DNA of 64,000 bases, taken from positions 19,176 to 83,175 of the forward strand of contig JBBQKI010000006.1 in the NCBI GenBank assembly GCA_038326725.1, given 5' to 3'. Made by a program: the position numbers and the translations under genes. The notes under the pieces are model-generated. The model was not told the origin of the DNA and searched no databases. It was given only the letters and a program-made list of their open reading frames with translations. The stretch is from JBBQKI01 sp038326725 (GTDB taxonomy: Bacteria; Bacteroidota; Bacteroidia; Flavobacteriales; Flavobacteriaceae). Shown in pieces: positions 9,401 to 17,562 of this stretch. The first letter of the stretch is position 1. The number at the start of each line of letters is the position of its first letter.

Positions 9401-10007
9401 TTTTCAATTTAATTCTATTTCGAAACCTTTCATTATTATGATTTCCATATTCCTAAGCCTTATCGGAGTATTTGGTGGCATCGTAATTTCTGGGGCACCG
9501 TTTGTAATTATGATGACGATGATGGGCATCATATCACTTGCGGGAATTGTGGTGAACAACGGGGTCGTCCTTTTGGATTATGCACAATTGCTTATAAATA
9601 GAAAGAAATATGAGCTGGATCTGGATGATTCGGAATACTTAGAAAAAAATGATCTTCTTAAAGCAATCATACAAGCTGGAAAAGCGAGATTAAGACCTGT
9701 ATTGCTAACTGCAATAACCACAATCTTAGGATTGATACCGCTTGCCATTGGGCTTAACATAAATTTCTTTACCCTTTTCAGTGAGTTCGATCCTAAAATT
9801 TATATGGGCGGAGACAACGTAGTATTTTGGGGACCACTGGCTTGGACGGTTATTTATGGCTTGTTCGTAGCTACATTTTTAACATTGATAGTAGTTCCAG
9901 TATTATTTTATTTTGCAACCAGACTAAAAATGAGACTTTATGTAAGAAGAAATAAAGCTGAAGTAACTATTGAAAAAGATGTACCGAATATGGAGGCTGC
10001 GGAATAA
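6483..10007 (+). CDS. RND family efflux permease (AcrB/MdtBC-like)
   Basis: Proton-driven inner membrane pump of 1174 residues, longer than AcrB (~1050). It has the family duplication: TM1 near 25-45 (NNKTTIYVIMALILVFGISAYF), a large periplasmic loop, TM2-6, a cytoplasmic stretch, then TM7 near 600 and TM8-12. The N-terminal PRESFPEI and NTAEDIEKLITDPLE motifs are standard. In TM4 the proton-relay region reads GMLVDNGIVVVENV, one Asp instead of the AcrB Asp-Asp pair. TM10 has VVNNGVVLLDYA, with no Lys. Both are common in non-AcrB RND subgroups. Extra sequence in the second half (around NINFFTLFSEFDPKIYMGGDN) accounts for some of the additional length. It is the last gene of the operon and is followed by a terminator. 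Confidence 0.95.
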   Translation: MGKKNKNKKGVEKEFGMSSWAINNKTTIYVIMALILVFGISAYFAMPRESFPEIRETKIYVSSVFPGNTAEDIEKLITDPLEDKLKTVSGVHEITSTSQEDYSMIVVEFDDDMSVEQAKQKVKDEIDSETSGEDWPTFNGAKVEPDVFELSMSEEIPILNINISGDYPVAKLKEFGEYLQDEIENLVEIKKVDIRGAQEKEVEVAVDIYKMMASSVSFQDITSAIADGNMTMSAGNLITSGQRRTIRIIGEIDTPSELENFVVKSEDGNNVYLKDIAAISFQEKDRTTYAREFGDRVVMLDVKKRSGKNMVTAAEQIEIIVADAREYVFPTNLKVTISNDQSTKTIGQVDDLVNNIIFGIILVVTVLMFFLGFKNALFVGFAIPMSMFMSLMILGELGYTLNTMILFGLIMGLGMLVDNGIVVVENVYRLMDEEGMSRTEAAKKGIGEIALPIIISTATTVAAFIPLGLWPGLMGQFMIYFPITLSVVLGSSLFVAIFFNSVLVSQFMTVEDRNMPFQKIIKLSSIIAGIGILILIFGGEYRALGTVMIFTAIMLWVYRLVIRKMANNFQKKSLVRLENWYERNLTRSFKNKRPYIIVGSTVLLLIAAFMTFGISLSVQRTKVEFFPDNKPNQIIVYIEYPQGTDIDKTNAITKEIEEKVYNVLNGADYTDNGHNFLVESAISQVGEGAGNPQTDGGSVAEMPHKGKITASMREYKDRRGADSEEMRQKVQSALVGIYPGILISVEKDANGPPAGAAINLELEGEDYNELIATAEKMRDFINSKNIAAIDELKIDVNKDKPAMQVVVDREKAGELGVSTGQVGQQLRNSIFGTKAGVYKEGGEDYDIYVRFNEDSRYNTSAIFNQDLTFRTNDGQLRQIPISAVASQKNNSGFSAIKHRDTRRVVTVYSALSPGYTDAGAVVTQVQNEMRSFEGLPDTIKVDYTGQIEEQNKQQAFLMGAFFSGLALIFLILIFQFNSISKPFIIMISIFLSLIGVFGGIVISGAPFVIMMTMMGIISLAGIVVNNGVVLLDYAQLLINRKKYELDLDDSEYLEKNDLLKAIIQAGKARLRPVLLTAITTILGLIPLAIGLNINFFTLFSEFDPKIYMGGDNVVFWGPLAWTVIYGLFVATFLTLIVVPVLFYFATRLKMRLYVRRNKAEVTIEKDVPNMEAAE

Positions 10008-10041
10008 TATTATATCATCATTATTTATGTGTTTAAGTTCG

Positions 10042-10075
10042 CCTGCAAAATTTTAAAAACCTTGCAGGTTTTTTT
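10042..10075 (+). terminator. Rho-independent terminator of the efflux operon
   Basis: A stem of CCTGCAA with TTGCAGG around a 13-nt loop is followed by seven T. It lies 35 bp after the RND stop. Confidence 0.8.
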
Positions 10076-10143
10076 GAGCCTAATATTTCTTTCATTTGAA
10101 ATAATAATCTCTTCAAAATCACGCGCATTTATATATTACTTAT

Positions 10144-10151
10144 TAAATTTG
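10144..10151 (+). promoter_or_regulatory. -7 box for aspS
   Basis: TAAATTTG matches TAnnTTTG exactly, 58 bp before the aspS ATG. No -33 TTG is visible at the normal spacing. Confidence 0.45.
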
Positions 10152-10209
10152 CTCCCTCAATAAAATATAAGTTTAATTCAAAAAGATTCCCGCATTCTTG
10201 GGAAATGTT

Positions 10210-11976
10210 ATGCTCAGGACACACACTAACGGCGAATTGCGCGCTGCCCACATCAATACTGAAGTAACCCTCTGTGGCTGGGTACAGAAAATCCGCGACA
10301 AAGGTTTTATGGCTTGGATCGATATGCGCGACCGATATGGCATTACCCAACTTATTTTTGATGAATCCCGCACGGGGGCTGAGGTGATGCAAAAAGCTAC
10401 AAAACTGGGCCGCGAATTCGTAATCCAAGTAAAAGGAACCGTTATTGAGCGCGAATCCAAAAACCCAAATATGCCAACCGGAGATGTGGAAATTTTGGTT
10501 TCTGAACTGAATATTCTTAATGAATCACTTACGCCGCCTTTCACAATTGAAGACGAAACCGACGGCGGTGAGGATTTGCGGATGAAATATCGTTATTTAG
10601 ACATCCGCAGAAAACCCGTTCGCGAAAATCTTATATTTCGTTCAAAAGTTGCGATGGCCGTTCGCAATTATCTTTCAAAAGAAGGATTTATTGAAGTGGA
10701 AACTCCCTATCTTATAAAATCTACACCCGAAGGTGCTCGCGATTTCGTAGTTCCTTCAAGAATGAACGAAGGCCAGTTTTATGCCCTTCCACAGAGTCCG
10801 CAAACGTTTAAGCAATTGTTAATGGTTGGTGGAATGGACAAGTATTTTCAAATCGTGAAATGTTTCCGCGATGAAGACCTTCGGGCAGACCGCCAACCGG
10901 AATTTACACAAATAGATTGCGAAATGGCCTTCATTACTCAAGAGGATATTTTGAACACTTTTGAAGGATTGATCCGCCATTTATTAAAAGAAATAAATAA
11001 AATTGAAATTGGCGATTTCCCTCGAATGACATACGATGAAGCGATGAAACGTTTCGGAAACGACAAACCCGACATTCGGTTTGGGATGGAATTTTGCCCC
11101 CTAACCCCCGAAGGGGGAACATTTGAACCAAAAGGATTTGGAGTTTTTGATAATGCCGAATTAGTAGTTGCCATTAATGTTGAAGGTTGTGCAGAATATA
11201 CAAGAAAGCAAATCGATGCTTTGGTAGATTGGGTAAAACGTCCTCAAATTGGTGCAACAGGCTTGATTTGGGTAAAATATAATGTCGATGGCACTTTAAA
11301 ATCCTCTATTGACAAATTTTTTGGCGAAAAAACCTTAAAGGATTGGGCTGAAAAATGCAATGCCAAACCCGGCGATTTGATAATGATAATGGCCGGTTCT
11401 AAAAATAAAGCCCGTACTCAATTAAGTGCTTTACGTATGTACCTCGCAGAACAACTCGGTTTAAGAAAAAATAACGAATTTGCGCCACTTTGGGTGGTGG
11501 ATTTCCCGTTGCTGGAATGGGACGAAGCCACAAATCGATATCACGCCATGCACCATCCGTTCACTTCGCCCAAGCCCGGGCAGTTGGAAATGCTTGCCAC
11601 AAACCCCGGAGAGGTTAAAGCCAATGCCTATGATTTGGTTTTGAACGGTAATGAAATCGGTGGTGGTTCCATCCGTATCCACGATAAGGAAATACAGGCC
11701 ATGATGTTTGATTATCTCGGCTTTACGCCCGAAGAAGCTAAAGCACAGTTCGGCTTTTTGATGGACGCTTTTCAATATGGGGCGCCGCCGCACGGCGGGA
11801 TTGCTTTTGGATTGGACAGGCTGGTTGCCATTTTGGGCGGGCAGGAAACCATACGCGATTTTATCGCTTTTCCAAAAAACAATTCGGGTCGCGACGTGAT
11901 GATTGATGCCCCTGCACAAATTGATGAAGCGCAGTTGAAGGAGCTTGGGCTGCGGGTGGAAGTGAATTCAATATAG
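10210..11976 (+). CDS. aspS: Aspartyl-tRNA synthetase
   Basis: Class II synthetase of 588 residues, bacterial type, charging tRNA-Asp. The order is an N-terminal OB-fold anticodon-binding domain (LCGWVQKIRDKGFMAWIDMRD), motif 1, the flipping loop and motif 2 (FRDEDLRADRQPEFTQ), the bacterial GAD insertion, and motif 3 (GIAFGLDRL). ATG 10210 gives the usual MLRTHTNGELR start. A TTG four codons upstream is less likely. Inside the GAD region the stretch CPLTPEGGT (about residues 296-304) is encoded by a GC-rich palindromic repeat and looks like an in-frame insertion. A small membrane-protein gene follows after 12 bp. Confidence 0.97.
   Translation: MLRTHTNGELRAAHINTEVTLCGWVQKIRDKGFMAWIDMRDRYGITQLIFDESRTGAEVMQKATKLGREFVIQVKGTVIERESKNPNMPTGDVEILVSELNILNESLTPPFTIEDETDGGEDLRMKYRYLDIRRKPVRENLIFRSKVAMAVRNYLSKEGFIEVETPYLIKSTPEGARDFVVPSRMNEGQFYALPQSPQTFKQLLMVGGMDKYFQIVKCFRDEDLRADRQPEFTQIDCEMAFITQEDILNTFEGLIRHLLKEINKIEIGDFPRMTYDEAMKRFGNDKPDIRFGMEFCPLTPEGGTFEPKGFGVFDNAELVVAINVEGCAEYTRKQIDALVDWVKRPQIGATGLIWVKYNVDGTLKSSIDKFFGEKTLKDWAEKCNAKPGDLIMIMAGSKNKARTQLSALRMYLAEQLGLRKNNEFAPLWVVDFPLLEWDEATNRYHAMHHPFTSPKPGQLEMLATNPGEVKANAYDLVLNGNEIGGGSIRIHDKEIQAMMFDYLGFTPEEAKAQFGFLMDAFQYGAPPHGGIAFGLDRLVAILGGQETIRDFIAFPKNNSGRDVMIDAPAQIDEAQLKELGLRVEVNSI
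11097..11119 (+). repeat. GC-rich palindromic element inside aspS
   Basis: The stretch has CCCCC-TAA-CCCCC-GAA-GGGGG order, with a perfect 5-bp G/C stem at 11105-11117. It is strikingly GC-rich against its AT-rich surroundings and is translated in frame as part of AspRS. Related GC-rich elements occur at 50.1, 50.2 and 62.4 kb. Confidence 0.7.
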
Positions 11977-11988
11977 TTTTAAAAGTAA

Positions 11989-12234
11989 ATGTCTAAATTC
12001 ATAACCCTTTTGCTGATTCTTGTTTTGATTGGGCTTGCAACGGGTTTTTTTATTAAAACCAGAGATGCAATAACTGGGGATTTTATAATTGGCATTTCAA
12101 CACTTGTTGGGTTTTTTATATTGATGCCGCTCTTTATTTATCATCGGTGGAAGAACAAAAACTTCAAAGACTATATGCTTTCCAAAGAGAATATCGATAA
12201 AATGAAGGAGTATAACAAATCCAAAAAACGATAG
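11989..12234 (+). CDS. Small two-helix membrane protein, function unknown
   Basis: Protein of 81 residues with no recognised family. Two hydrophobic segments are clear, at about 4-21 (FITLLLILVLIGLATGFF) and 32-52 (FIIGISTLVGFFILMPLFIYH). A strongly basic tail (KEYNKSKKR) suggests a cytoplasmic C-terminus. It starts 12 bp after the aspS stop and probably shares that transcript. I see no catalytic motif. Confidence 0.75.
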   Translation: MSKFITLLLILVLIGLATGFFIKTRDAITGDFIIGISTLVGFFILMPLFIYHRWKNKNFKDYMLSKENIDKMKEYNKSKKR

Positions 12235-12268
12235 CCCGGTTTTCAAATTTCAAAAATTTTCAGTTTGA

Positions 12269-12300
12269 TTGCCTCCCATATAGGAATTATGCTACATTTG
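12269..12300 (+). promoter_or_regulatory. Promoter of the cold-shock gene
   Basis: A TTG at 12269-12271 and TACATTTG (12293-12300) are separated by 21 bp, fitting the TTG/TAnnTTTG pattern. The ATG is 32 bp downstream, leaving a leader of about 25 nt. Confidence 0.6.
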
Positions 12301-12332
12301 TCCTTCAATATTAATTTTATTTCAGCAATACC

Positions 12333-12530
12333 ATGGAAGGAACAGTAAAATTTTTCAACGGATCCAAAGGTTTTGGTTTCATCACCAACGATGCAACCGG
12401 AAAAGACATTTTTGTGCACATTACCGGCCTCAACGGAAAATCCCTAAACGAAGGGGACAGGGTTGAATTTGAAGAAGAGGAAGGAAAAAAAGGAAAAGTG
12501 GCAACCCAAGTGCGCGTTATCAACGACTAA
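12333..12530 (+). CDS. Cold-shock domain protein (CspA family)
   Basis: Single-domain nucleic-acid chaperone of 65 residues. It has the RNP1 motif KGFGFI at about 13-18 and RNP2 DIFVH at about 30-34. The start MEGTVKFFN is typical. The acidic/basic patch EFEEEEGKKGK near 48-58 is usual for flavobacterial copies. It has its own promoter and terminator, so it is a monocistronic gene. The leader is short, without the long cold-box 5' UTR of E. coli cspA, so cold induction by that mechanism is not supported. Confidence 0.95.
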   Translation: MEGTVKFFNGSKGFGFITNDATGKDIFVHITGLNGKSLNEGDRVEFEEEEGKKGKVATQVRVIND

Positions 12531-12553
12531 AACTTTACTTAAAAAACCTGACC

Positions 12554-12581
12554 AACCCCTAGCACTGCTAAGGGTTTTTTT
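12554..12581 (+). terminator. Terminator after the cold-shock gene
   Basis: AACCC...GGGTT stem with internal TAG/CTA pairing, followed by a run of T to 12581. The convergent tadA gene ends 8 bp further on. Confidence 0.65.
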
Positions 12582-12588
12582 ATTTTCA

Positions 12589-13038
12589 TCAATTCAGGTT
12601 TCGTTTTTCGATAAAAAATCCTTTCAATAATTTTGTGGCTTCTTCGGCCATAATCCCACCTTTCAAAATTGTTTTTGGGTGAAGTTTTGTACCCATTGTA
12701 ATACACCCCCGTTGCTCATCGCGCGCGCCATAAACTATGTTTGATATTTGGCTCCAAGCCAGTGCCCCTGCGCACATTTGGCAAGGTTCAATGGTTACAT
12801 AGAGAGTGCAATCAATCAAATATTTACCGCCGAGGAAATTGGCGGCCGAGGTTATCGCCTGCATTTCGGCATGGGCCGTAACATCGTTCAGGGTTTCGGT
12901 GAGGTTGTGTGCCCTGGCTATAATTTGGTTTTTGATGACAATGACCGCACCTATGGGGACTTCGCCTTTTTTATAGGCAATGTCAGCTTCCCGCAAAGCT
13001 TGTTTCATAAAATGTGCATCATCGTAGGGATTTATCAT
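12589..13038 (-). CDS. tadA: tRNA-specific adenosine deaminase
   Basis: Zinc-dependent deaminase of 149 residues that converts A34 to inosine in tRNA-Arg(ACG). The HAEMQAI motif (His and catalytic Glu, about 56-62) and PCQMCAGAL (about 85-93) give the zinc ligands. VPIGAVIV near 28-35 is the usual strand before them. Length and motifs match TadA rather than cytosine or dCMP deaminases. A second member of the superfamily, the dCMP deaminase at 39.7 kb, is distinguishable by its different flanks. It is divergent from dxs. Confidence 0.92.
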   Translation of the reverse strand: MINPYDDAHFMKQALREADIAYKKGEVPIGAVIVIKNQIIARAHNLTETLNDVTAHAEMQAITSAANFLGGKYLIDCTLYVTIEPCQMCAGALAWSQISNIVYGARDEQRGCITMGTKLHPKTILKGGIMAEEATKLLKGFFIEKRNLN

Positions 13039-13130
13039 TTCAATTTAATGTTCAGAGTTCAAAACTACAAATTAAGTTTTCATTGGAGACCAATTCTTCA
13101 AAATTACAAACCATCAAATCCTGAATGGCG

Positions 13131-13138
13131 TATCTTTG
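13131..13138 (+). promoter_or_regulatory. -7 box for dxs
   Basis: TATCTTTG, an exact TAnnTTTG, ends only 4 bp before the dxs ATG at 13143. Transcription from it would begin at or within a few bases of the start codon. Confidence 0.5.
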
Positions 13139-13142
13139 CACC

Positions 13143-14915
13143 ATGCCTAAAAATCTTTTAAACAGCATTCAATTTCCAGAAGATCTTCGGAAAATTCCAA
13201 TGGAAAAATTGCCGCAACTTGCTAAAGAACTGCGGGAATTCATCATTAATATTGTTGCGGTGAAGGAAGGTCATTTGGGTGCAAGTTTGGGTGTTGTGGA
13301 ATTGACCCTTGCGTTGCACTATGTATTCAATACTCCCGAAGACCTTTTGGTTTGGGACGTGGGTCATCAAGCCTACGTCCATAAAATACTTACGGGAAGG
13401 AAGGATATTTTCCATACCAACCGGCAATTGGGAGGTATCAGCGGTTTCCCGAAAAGGAGCGAAAGCGAATATGATGTTTTTGGAACAGGGCACAGCAGTA
13501 CGGCTATTTCCGCTACTTTGGGAATGGCTATTGCGGCAAGATTAAATGGCGATTTTAAAAGGCAACATATTGCTGTGGTTGGCGATGCTTCCATTGCGAG
13601 CGGGATGGCCTTTGAAGCTTTGAACCATGCGGGCGTTACTGATACCAACCTTTTAGTGGTTTTAAACGACAACGCAATTGGGATTGACCCCAGCGTGGGT
13701 GCACTTAAAAAATATTTGACACAAGTGAAAACCAATCTTTCGCCCGAAACCGATAACATTTTTGAGGCGTTGAATTTCAATTATTCCGGGCCCATTGACG
13801 GACATGATTTGGAAGTTTTAATTTCAGAATTGACCCGACTCAAAAATGTTGAAGGGCCAAAAGTGCTTCATATTATTACCAAAAAAGGGAAAGGGTTGCG
13901 GCAAGCCGAAGAAAATCAAATAGTGTATCACGCCCCGGGAAAATTTGATGCTTCCACGGGGGATTTGCATTTAAAAAGCAAGGAACCTGCACCTCCAAAA
14001 TTTCAGGATGTTTTTGGGAAATCATTGGTTGAACTTGCAACCACAAATGAAAAAATTGTGGGTATCACGCCCGCCATGCCCACCGGGTGCTCCTTGAAAT
14101 ACATGATGGAAGCTTTCCCCGAAAGGGCTTTCGACGTGGGTATTGCCGAACAGCATGCCGTAACTTTGGCCGCTGGGCTCGCTACCCAAGGGATGGTTGT
14201 TTTTTGTAATATCTATTCCACATTTTTACAAAGGGCCTACGATCAATTGATCCACGATGTTTGCTTGCAGAAACTGCCCGTGATTTTCTGTTTGGACCGT
14301 GCGGGGCTTGTTGGCGAAGATGGGGCAACACATCATGGGATTTTTGATTTGGCCTATTTGCGGTGCATCCCCAACCTTATCATTTTTGCGCCTCGGGATG
14401 AAATTGAATTGAGGAATATAATGTACACCGCCCAACTGGGCTTGGAACTTCCTATTTTCATTCGGTACCCCCGTGGAAATGGCACTATTTTAAATTGGGA
14501 AAAACCCTTTTCAAAACTAGAAATCGGCAAAGGAGAAATGCTTCAAGAAGGAAATGAAATTGCAGTTTTAACCATCGGCACTATGTCAATAAATGTCCTG
14601 AAAGCCATTGAAATGGTTACAGTATTAAATAAAATTGGCTGTTATGATATGCGATTTGTAAAACCTTTAGATGAAAAATTACTTCACTCTATTTTTAAAA
14701 AATATAAAACAATAATTACCCTAGAAGATGGCGTATGTAGTGGCGGTTTTGGAAGTGCGGTTTTGGAATTCGCAGCTATTTTTAATTATAAAAACACTTT
14801 AATAGTACGGGGTATTCCAGATGCCTTCCCCGAACAAGGCAGTATTCTGGAATTACAGGATATTGCAGGAATTTCCCCTGAAAAAATAAGGGATTTGCTT
14901 CAGACCTATCTATAA
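13143..14915 (+). CDS. dxs: 1-deoxy-D-xylulose-5-phosphate synthase
   Basis: First enzyme of the MEP isoprenoid pathway, condensing pyruvate with glyceraldehyde 3-phosphate. It has 590 residues, about 30 fewer than E. coli, missing most of the linker after VGALKKYL. Landmarks are WDVGHQAYVHK (about 71-81), GHSSTAISA (about 116-124), the ThDP motif at 147-177 (GDAS...NDN), and the transketolase-type middle and C-terminal domains (AEQHAVTLAAG, RAGLVGEDGATHHG). The third position of the ThDP GDG motif is Ala149. ATG 13143 was kept because the conserved LL-x-I-x-P-x-DLR start begins immediately after it. The next ATG (13200) would remove that segment. Confidence 0.95.
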   Translation: MPKNLLNSIQFPEDLRKIPMEKLPQLAKELREFIINIVAVKEGHLGASLGVVELTLALHYVFNTPEDLLVWDVGHQAYVHKILTGRKDIFHTNRQLGGISGFPKRSESEYDVFGTGHSSTAISATLGMAIAARLNGDFKRQHIAVVGDASIASGMAFEALNHAGVTDTNLLVVLNDNAIGIDPSVGALKKYLTQVKTNLSPETDNIFEALNFNYSGPIDGHDLEVLISELTRLKNVEGPKVLHIITKKGKGLRQAEENQIVYHAPGKFDASTGDLHLKSKEPAPPKFQDVFGKSLVELATTNEKIVGITPAMPTGCSLKYMMEAFPERAFDVGIAEQHAVTLAAGLATQGMVVFCNIYSTFLQRAYDQLIHDVCLQKLPVIFCLDRAGLVGEDGATHHGIFDLAYLRCIPNLIIFAPRDEIELRNIMYTAQLGLELPIFIRYPRGNGTILNWEKPFSKLEIGKGEMLQEGNEIAVLTIGTMSINVLKAIEMVTVLNKIGCYDMRFVKPLDEKLLHSIFKKYKTIITLEDGVCSGGFGSAVLEFAAIFNYKNTLIVRGIPDAFPEQGSILELQDIAGISPEKIRDLLQTYL

Positions 14916-14916
14916 A

Positions 14917-14942
14917 AAAAGAGGCCTGTTACGGCCTCTTTT
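14917..14942. terminator. Bidirectional terminator between dxs and the M36 peptidase
   Basis: Perfect 10-bp stem AAAAGAGGCC / GGCCTCTTTT around a 6-nt loop, with A-tract and T-tract flanks. It serves the convergent genes on both sides. Confidence 0.85.
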
Positions 14943-14967
14943 AATTTAGATTCTAAAAATTTAATTA

Positions 14968-17562
14968 TTATTGAATGATAAGCTTAGCCGTGTGGCTGTG
15001 GTTTGCCCCATCAATTTGAATAAGGTAAATACCCGTTTTAAGTCCACTGGCGTTAATGTTCACACTATTTCGAAGTTCAACTTCTTGAGCAAACACTTTT
15101 CTTCCGTTCATGTCGAAAATAGATATATCAGCATTTCCAACCTCAACACGCGTCATAATGTTTATGTCGCCGTTTGATGGGTTTGGATAAATAATAAAAT
15201 TGTTCAAGTTTTCGATATTACCCGTGCCCAATTGGCAATCAGCAGGATTATCAAAAGCTTCCACTTGATCAAACCGATTAAATGCACTTCCTTGGCTAGC
15301 ACTAAAGCCTAAGCCCCTAGCGGCAAAGACATTCCAGATTAAACATCTATTGTCTCCGCCATTGCTTGCCACATCTGCGGCAAGAATGGCATCCCTTGCG
15401 TTGACAAATCCAGGTGAACATGGCTGAAGTTTTAATCCATCAATTACCAATTGAAGCGCGATATTGTTACCACCAGTTCCATTGTAGATGTCCGGGTCAT
15501 AGCCATATTGGTCAATAAGTTTCCAGGTAAGGTCCCATAGCATCATCGCCCATACCGAACCTATACCATGTGGTTGTGGAAGTGTATTAGTGTCAGCATA
15601 TGTAAAATCATTGACTGTGGGGTCCGTACTATATGCCTGAGATCGAAGCCCCAAACCTGCATCACCCTGACCGAGAACATAACTTCCTGTGCTTCTAACA
15701 TCTTCCCCTTCATCGTCAGCCTTTTGTGTAAGAATTAGGCCGAAATAATCACTCCAGCCTTCACCCATTTGTTCATCATTTTGAAGACAACCAACACTGT
15801 TGCCAGTTAATCTATTGGAAATTCCATGGCCATATTCATGGGCAATAATTCCATTGTCTAAATCGCCGTCCCTTTGAAAAGGATCATCGCCAGAACCATC
15901 ATCTTGTAGAGTAGCATTTATGACATCACCATTGAGAAGAGAAGTAATAATAGCTTCCCCATCCTCCTGATAAATCATAATAGCAGGAATACCAATACCT
16001 GCACCTGTTCCGCCCATGGCAATAGGATCTGTTGGTACATTATTGACAACTACAACAGCTACAGCCCCAGCTGCTTCGGCTGAAATTACTTTAACTGTAA
16101 AGTTACATTCGCCCCTTCGGACTACCGCAATTTTTCCATTTAATGCTCCGGCGTTAGTAATATTATCGCAACCATCGTTGGGATCAGAAGATGGTCCTGC
16201 ATCGTCATCTTCCATAACTACCATATTTGCAGTAATTGGGGCAACTGGAAGTGGGGTGCCGCCATAATTAGAATCAATTGCCAAATATTGGCCCGCCAAA
16301 GGGCCTGAGTTCACTGTCATTAATGTTCCCAACACATTTATGGGAGCACTCCATAAATACATTTGCATCCTGGGGCGGTTTCCATCGGGTGGAGTTGCAA
16401 AATTGGCATTGTTTAAACCACCCCCATCTTGTGCATCAGCAAATACTTCGTCATTGCCAGCTCCACCATTGCCGTAGTTGTTCACCTGAAAATTACCGCT
16501 TGCTTCATCAAAACCATACCGATACATTACATCGTGAAGGATGTTGTTCCAATAAAACAAATTGACAGTTGCTGCCTGCAAAAAATTTGTAGGAGCTTGT
16601 GGCAAATTATAAGGAAAATCGAATTCAAGGGTTGCGCCGCCATCTGGTGAAGCCCCGATGCCATTGTTCCCGTTTACGTCCTCCATGGCCCAAACATTGT
16701 TTCCCCTTGTTATGGTAAAATCAGCACCGGCAACACCATTTGTATCATGCCAGCCAAAAGGGGAAGCAATTAAATCCTCTGGGTTACTAACCAATTGCGA
16801 TGGGCCTTCATTGGGATTTTCTAACGGAAGCGGAAAAACTCTATAGCTTGAACTTCCTAATGTAGTTTCCATTGTAGTGTTATTTCCTTTAGAAAAAAGG
16901 ATGCTTTCTTTTACATGATGTCCAGAATGTGGTTCTGTTCCCAAATTGCAGCTAACCACCCAATCGTGAGTGGATAACAGGGTACCGGTTAGGGCATCAA
17001 TACGGACACTGAACCAGTGGCTGGCGTCCAAAAGGTAAATGCTCAAATCCCAAGCTAAGCGAATGCTGTTGCCTTCAGTAGGCTGAAGTACTAGTTTCAC
17101 CGGAATGTTTTCAAGGGAAATATTACCGTTTGAAAACACGAAAGACTGGTTTGAAATGGTTTCAAGAAGCACCAGATTGCTGGGGTTTTGAATTCCCAAC
17201 GCCCCAGCTGCATTGGTAACCGCCATAGCTGGGGTAATTGAAGGTGATGTGGCATTAACCCGCGAATTAATATTGGTATTAAAAGACATTGCGGCATTAA
17301 TTACGCTTCCGTTTTTAATAGCGAATGAAGAAACGGAATTAAAAATTTCGATTCCCTGATATCTTTGAGAGGCATAAACCATTTCCGATTGCATGCTTTT
17401 AGAGAAATGTTGGGAATTAATCTTTACATCCTGAATATCTTGTTCCTGAAGCCCAAATTGACTTCGGTTATTGGTTAAATAGGAATCGATAATAGCTCCG
17501 TAATCCTGCCCGAAAGCAAATGATGCGGTAAAGAAAGTGAGTAATAAAATAATTTTTTTCAT
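14968..17562 (-). CDS. Secreted M36 (fungalysin) metallopeptidase with PA and T9SS sorting domains
   Basis: Exported zinc endopeptidase of 864 residues. It has a signal peptide (MKKIILLLTFFTASFAFGQ) and an FTP-type propeptide in the first ~230 residues. The zinc motif HEYGH is near 574-578, with GEGWSDYFGL downstream carrying the third ligand. A PA domain (NGKIAVVRRGECNFTVKV) is inserted at about 460-540, ahead of the HExxH. The C-terminus is a type A T9SS sorting domain (IIYPNPSNGDINI ... GIYLIQID ... KLIIQ), so the mature enzyme should be released or attached to the surface by the type IX system. Likely role is extracellular protein degradation for nutrition. It is monocistronic and convergent with dxs. 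Confidence 0.95.
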   Translation of the reverse strand: MKKIILLLTFFTASFAFGQDYGAIIDSYLTNNRSQFGLQEQDIQDVKINSQHFSKSMQSEMVYASQRYQGIEIFNSVSSFAIKNGSVINAAMSFNTNINSRVNATSPSITPAMAVTNAAGALGIQNPSNLVLLETISNQSFVFSNGNISLENIPVKLVLQPTEGNSIRLAWDLSIYLLDASHWFSVRIDALTGTLLSTHDWVVSCNLGTEPHSGHHVKESILFSKGNNTTMETTLGSSSYRVFPLPLENPNEGPSQLVSNPEDLIASPFGWHDTNGVAGADFTITRGNNVWAMEDVNGNNGIGASPDGGATLEFDFPYNLPQAPTNFLQAATVNLFYWNNILHDVMYRYGFDEASGNFQVNNYGNGGAGNDEVFADAQDGGGLNNANFATPPDGNRPRMQMYLWSAPINVLGTLMTVNSGPLAGQYLAIDSNYGGTPLPVAPITANMVVMEDDDAGPSSDPNDGCDNITNAGALNGKIAVVRRGECNFTVKVISAEAAGAVAVVVVNNVPTDPIAMGGTGAGIGIPAIMIYQEDGEAIITSLLNGDVINATLQDDGSGDDPFQRDGDLDNGIIAHEYGHGISNRLTGNSVGCLQNDEQMGEGWSDYFGLILTQKADDEGEDVRSTGSYVLGQGDAGLGLRSQAYSTDPTVNDFTYADTNTLPQPHGIGSVWAMMLWDLTWKLIDQYGYDPDIYNGTGGNNIALQLVIDGLKLQPCSPGFVNARDAILAADVASNGGDNRCLIWNVFAARGLGFSASQGSAFNRFDQVEAFDNPADCQLGTGNIENLNNFIIYPNPSNGDINIMTRVEVGNADISIFDMNGRKVFAQEVELRNSVNINASGLKTGIYLIQIDGANHSHTAKLIIQ

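Noticed and set aside
12748..13161. Plus-strand open frame of 137 codons opposite tadA
   Set aside because: It overlaps the TadA zinc motifs on the other strand and runs into the dxs start region. No domain is recognisable.
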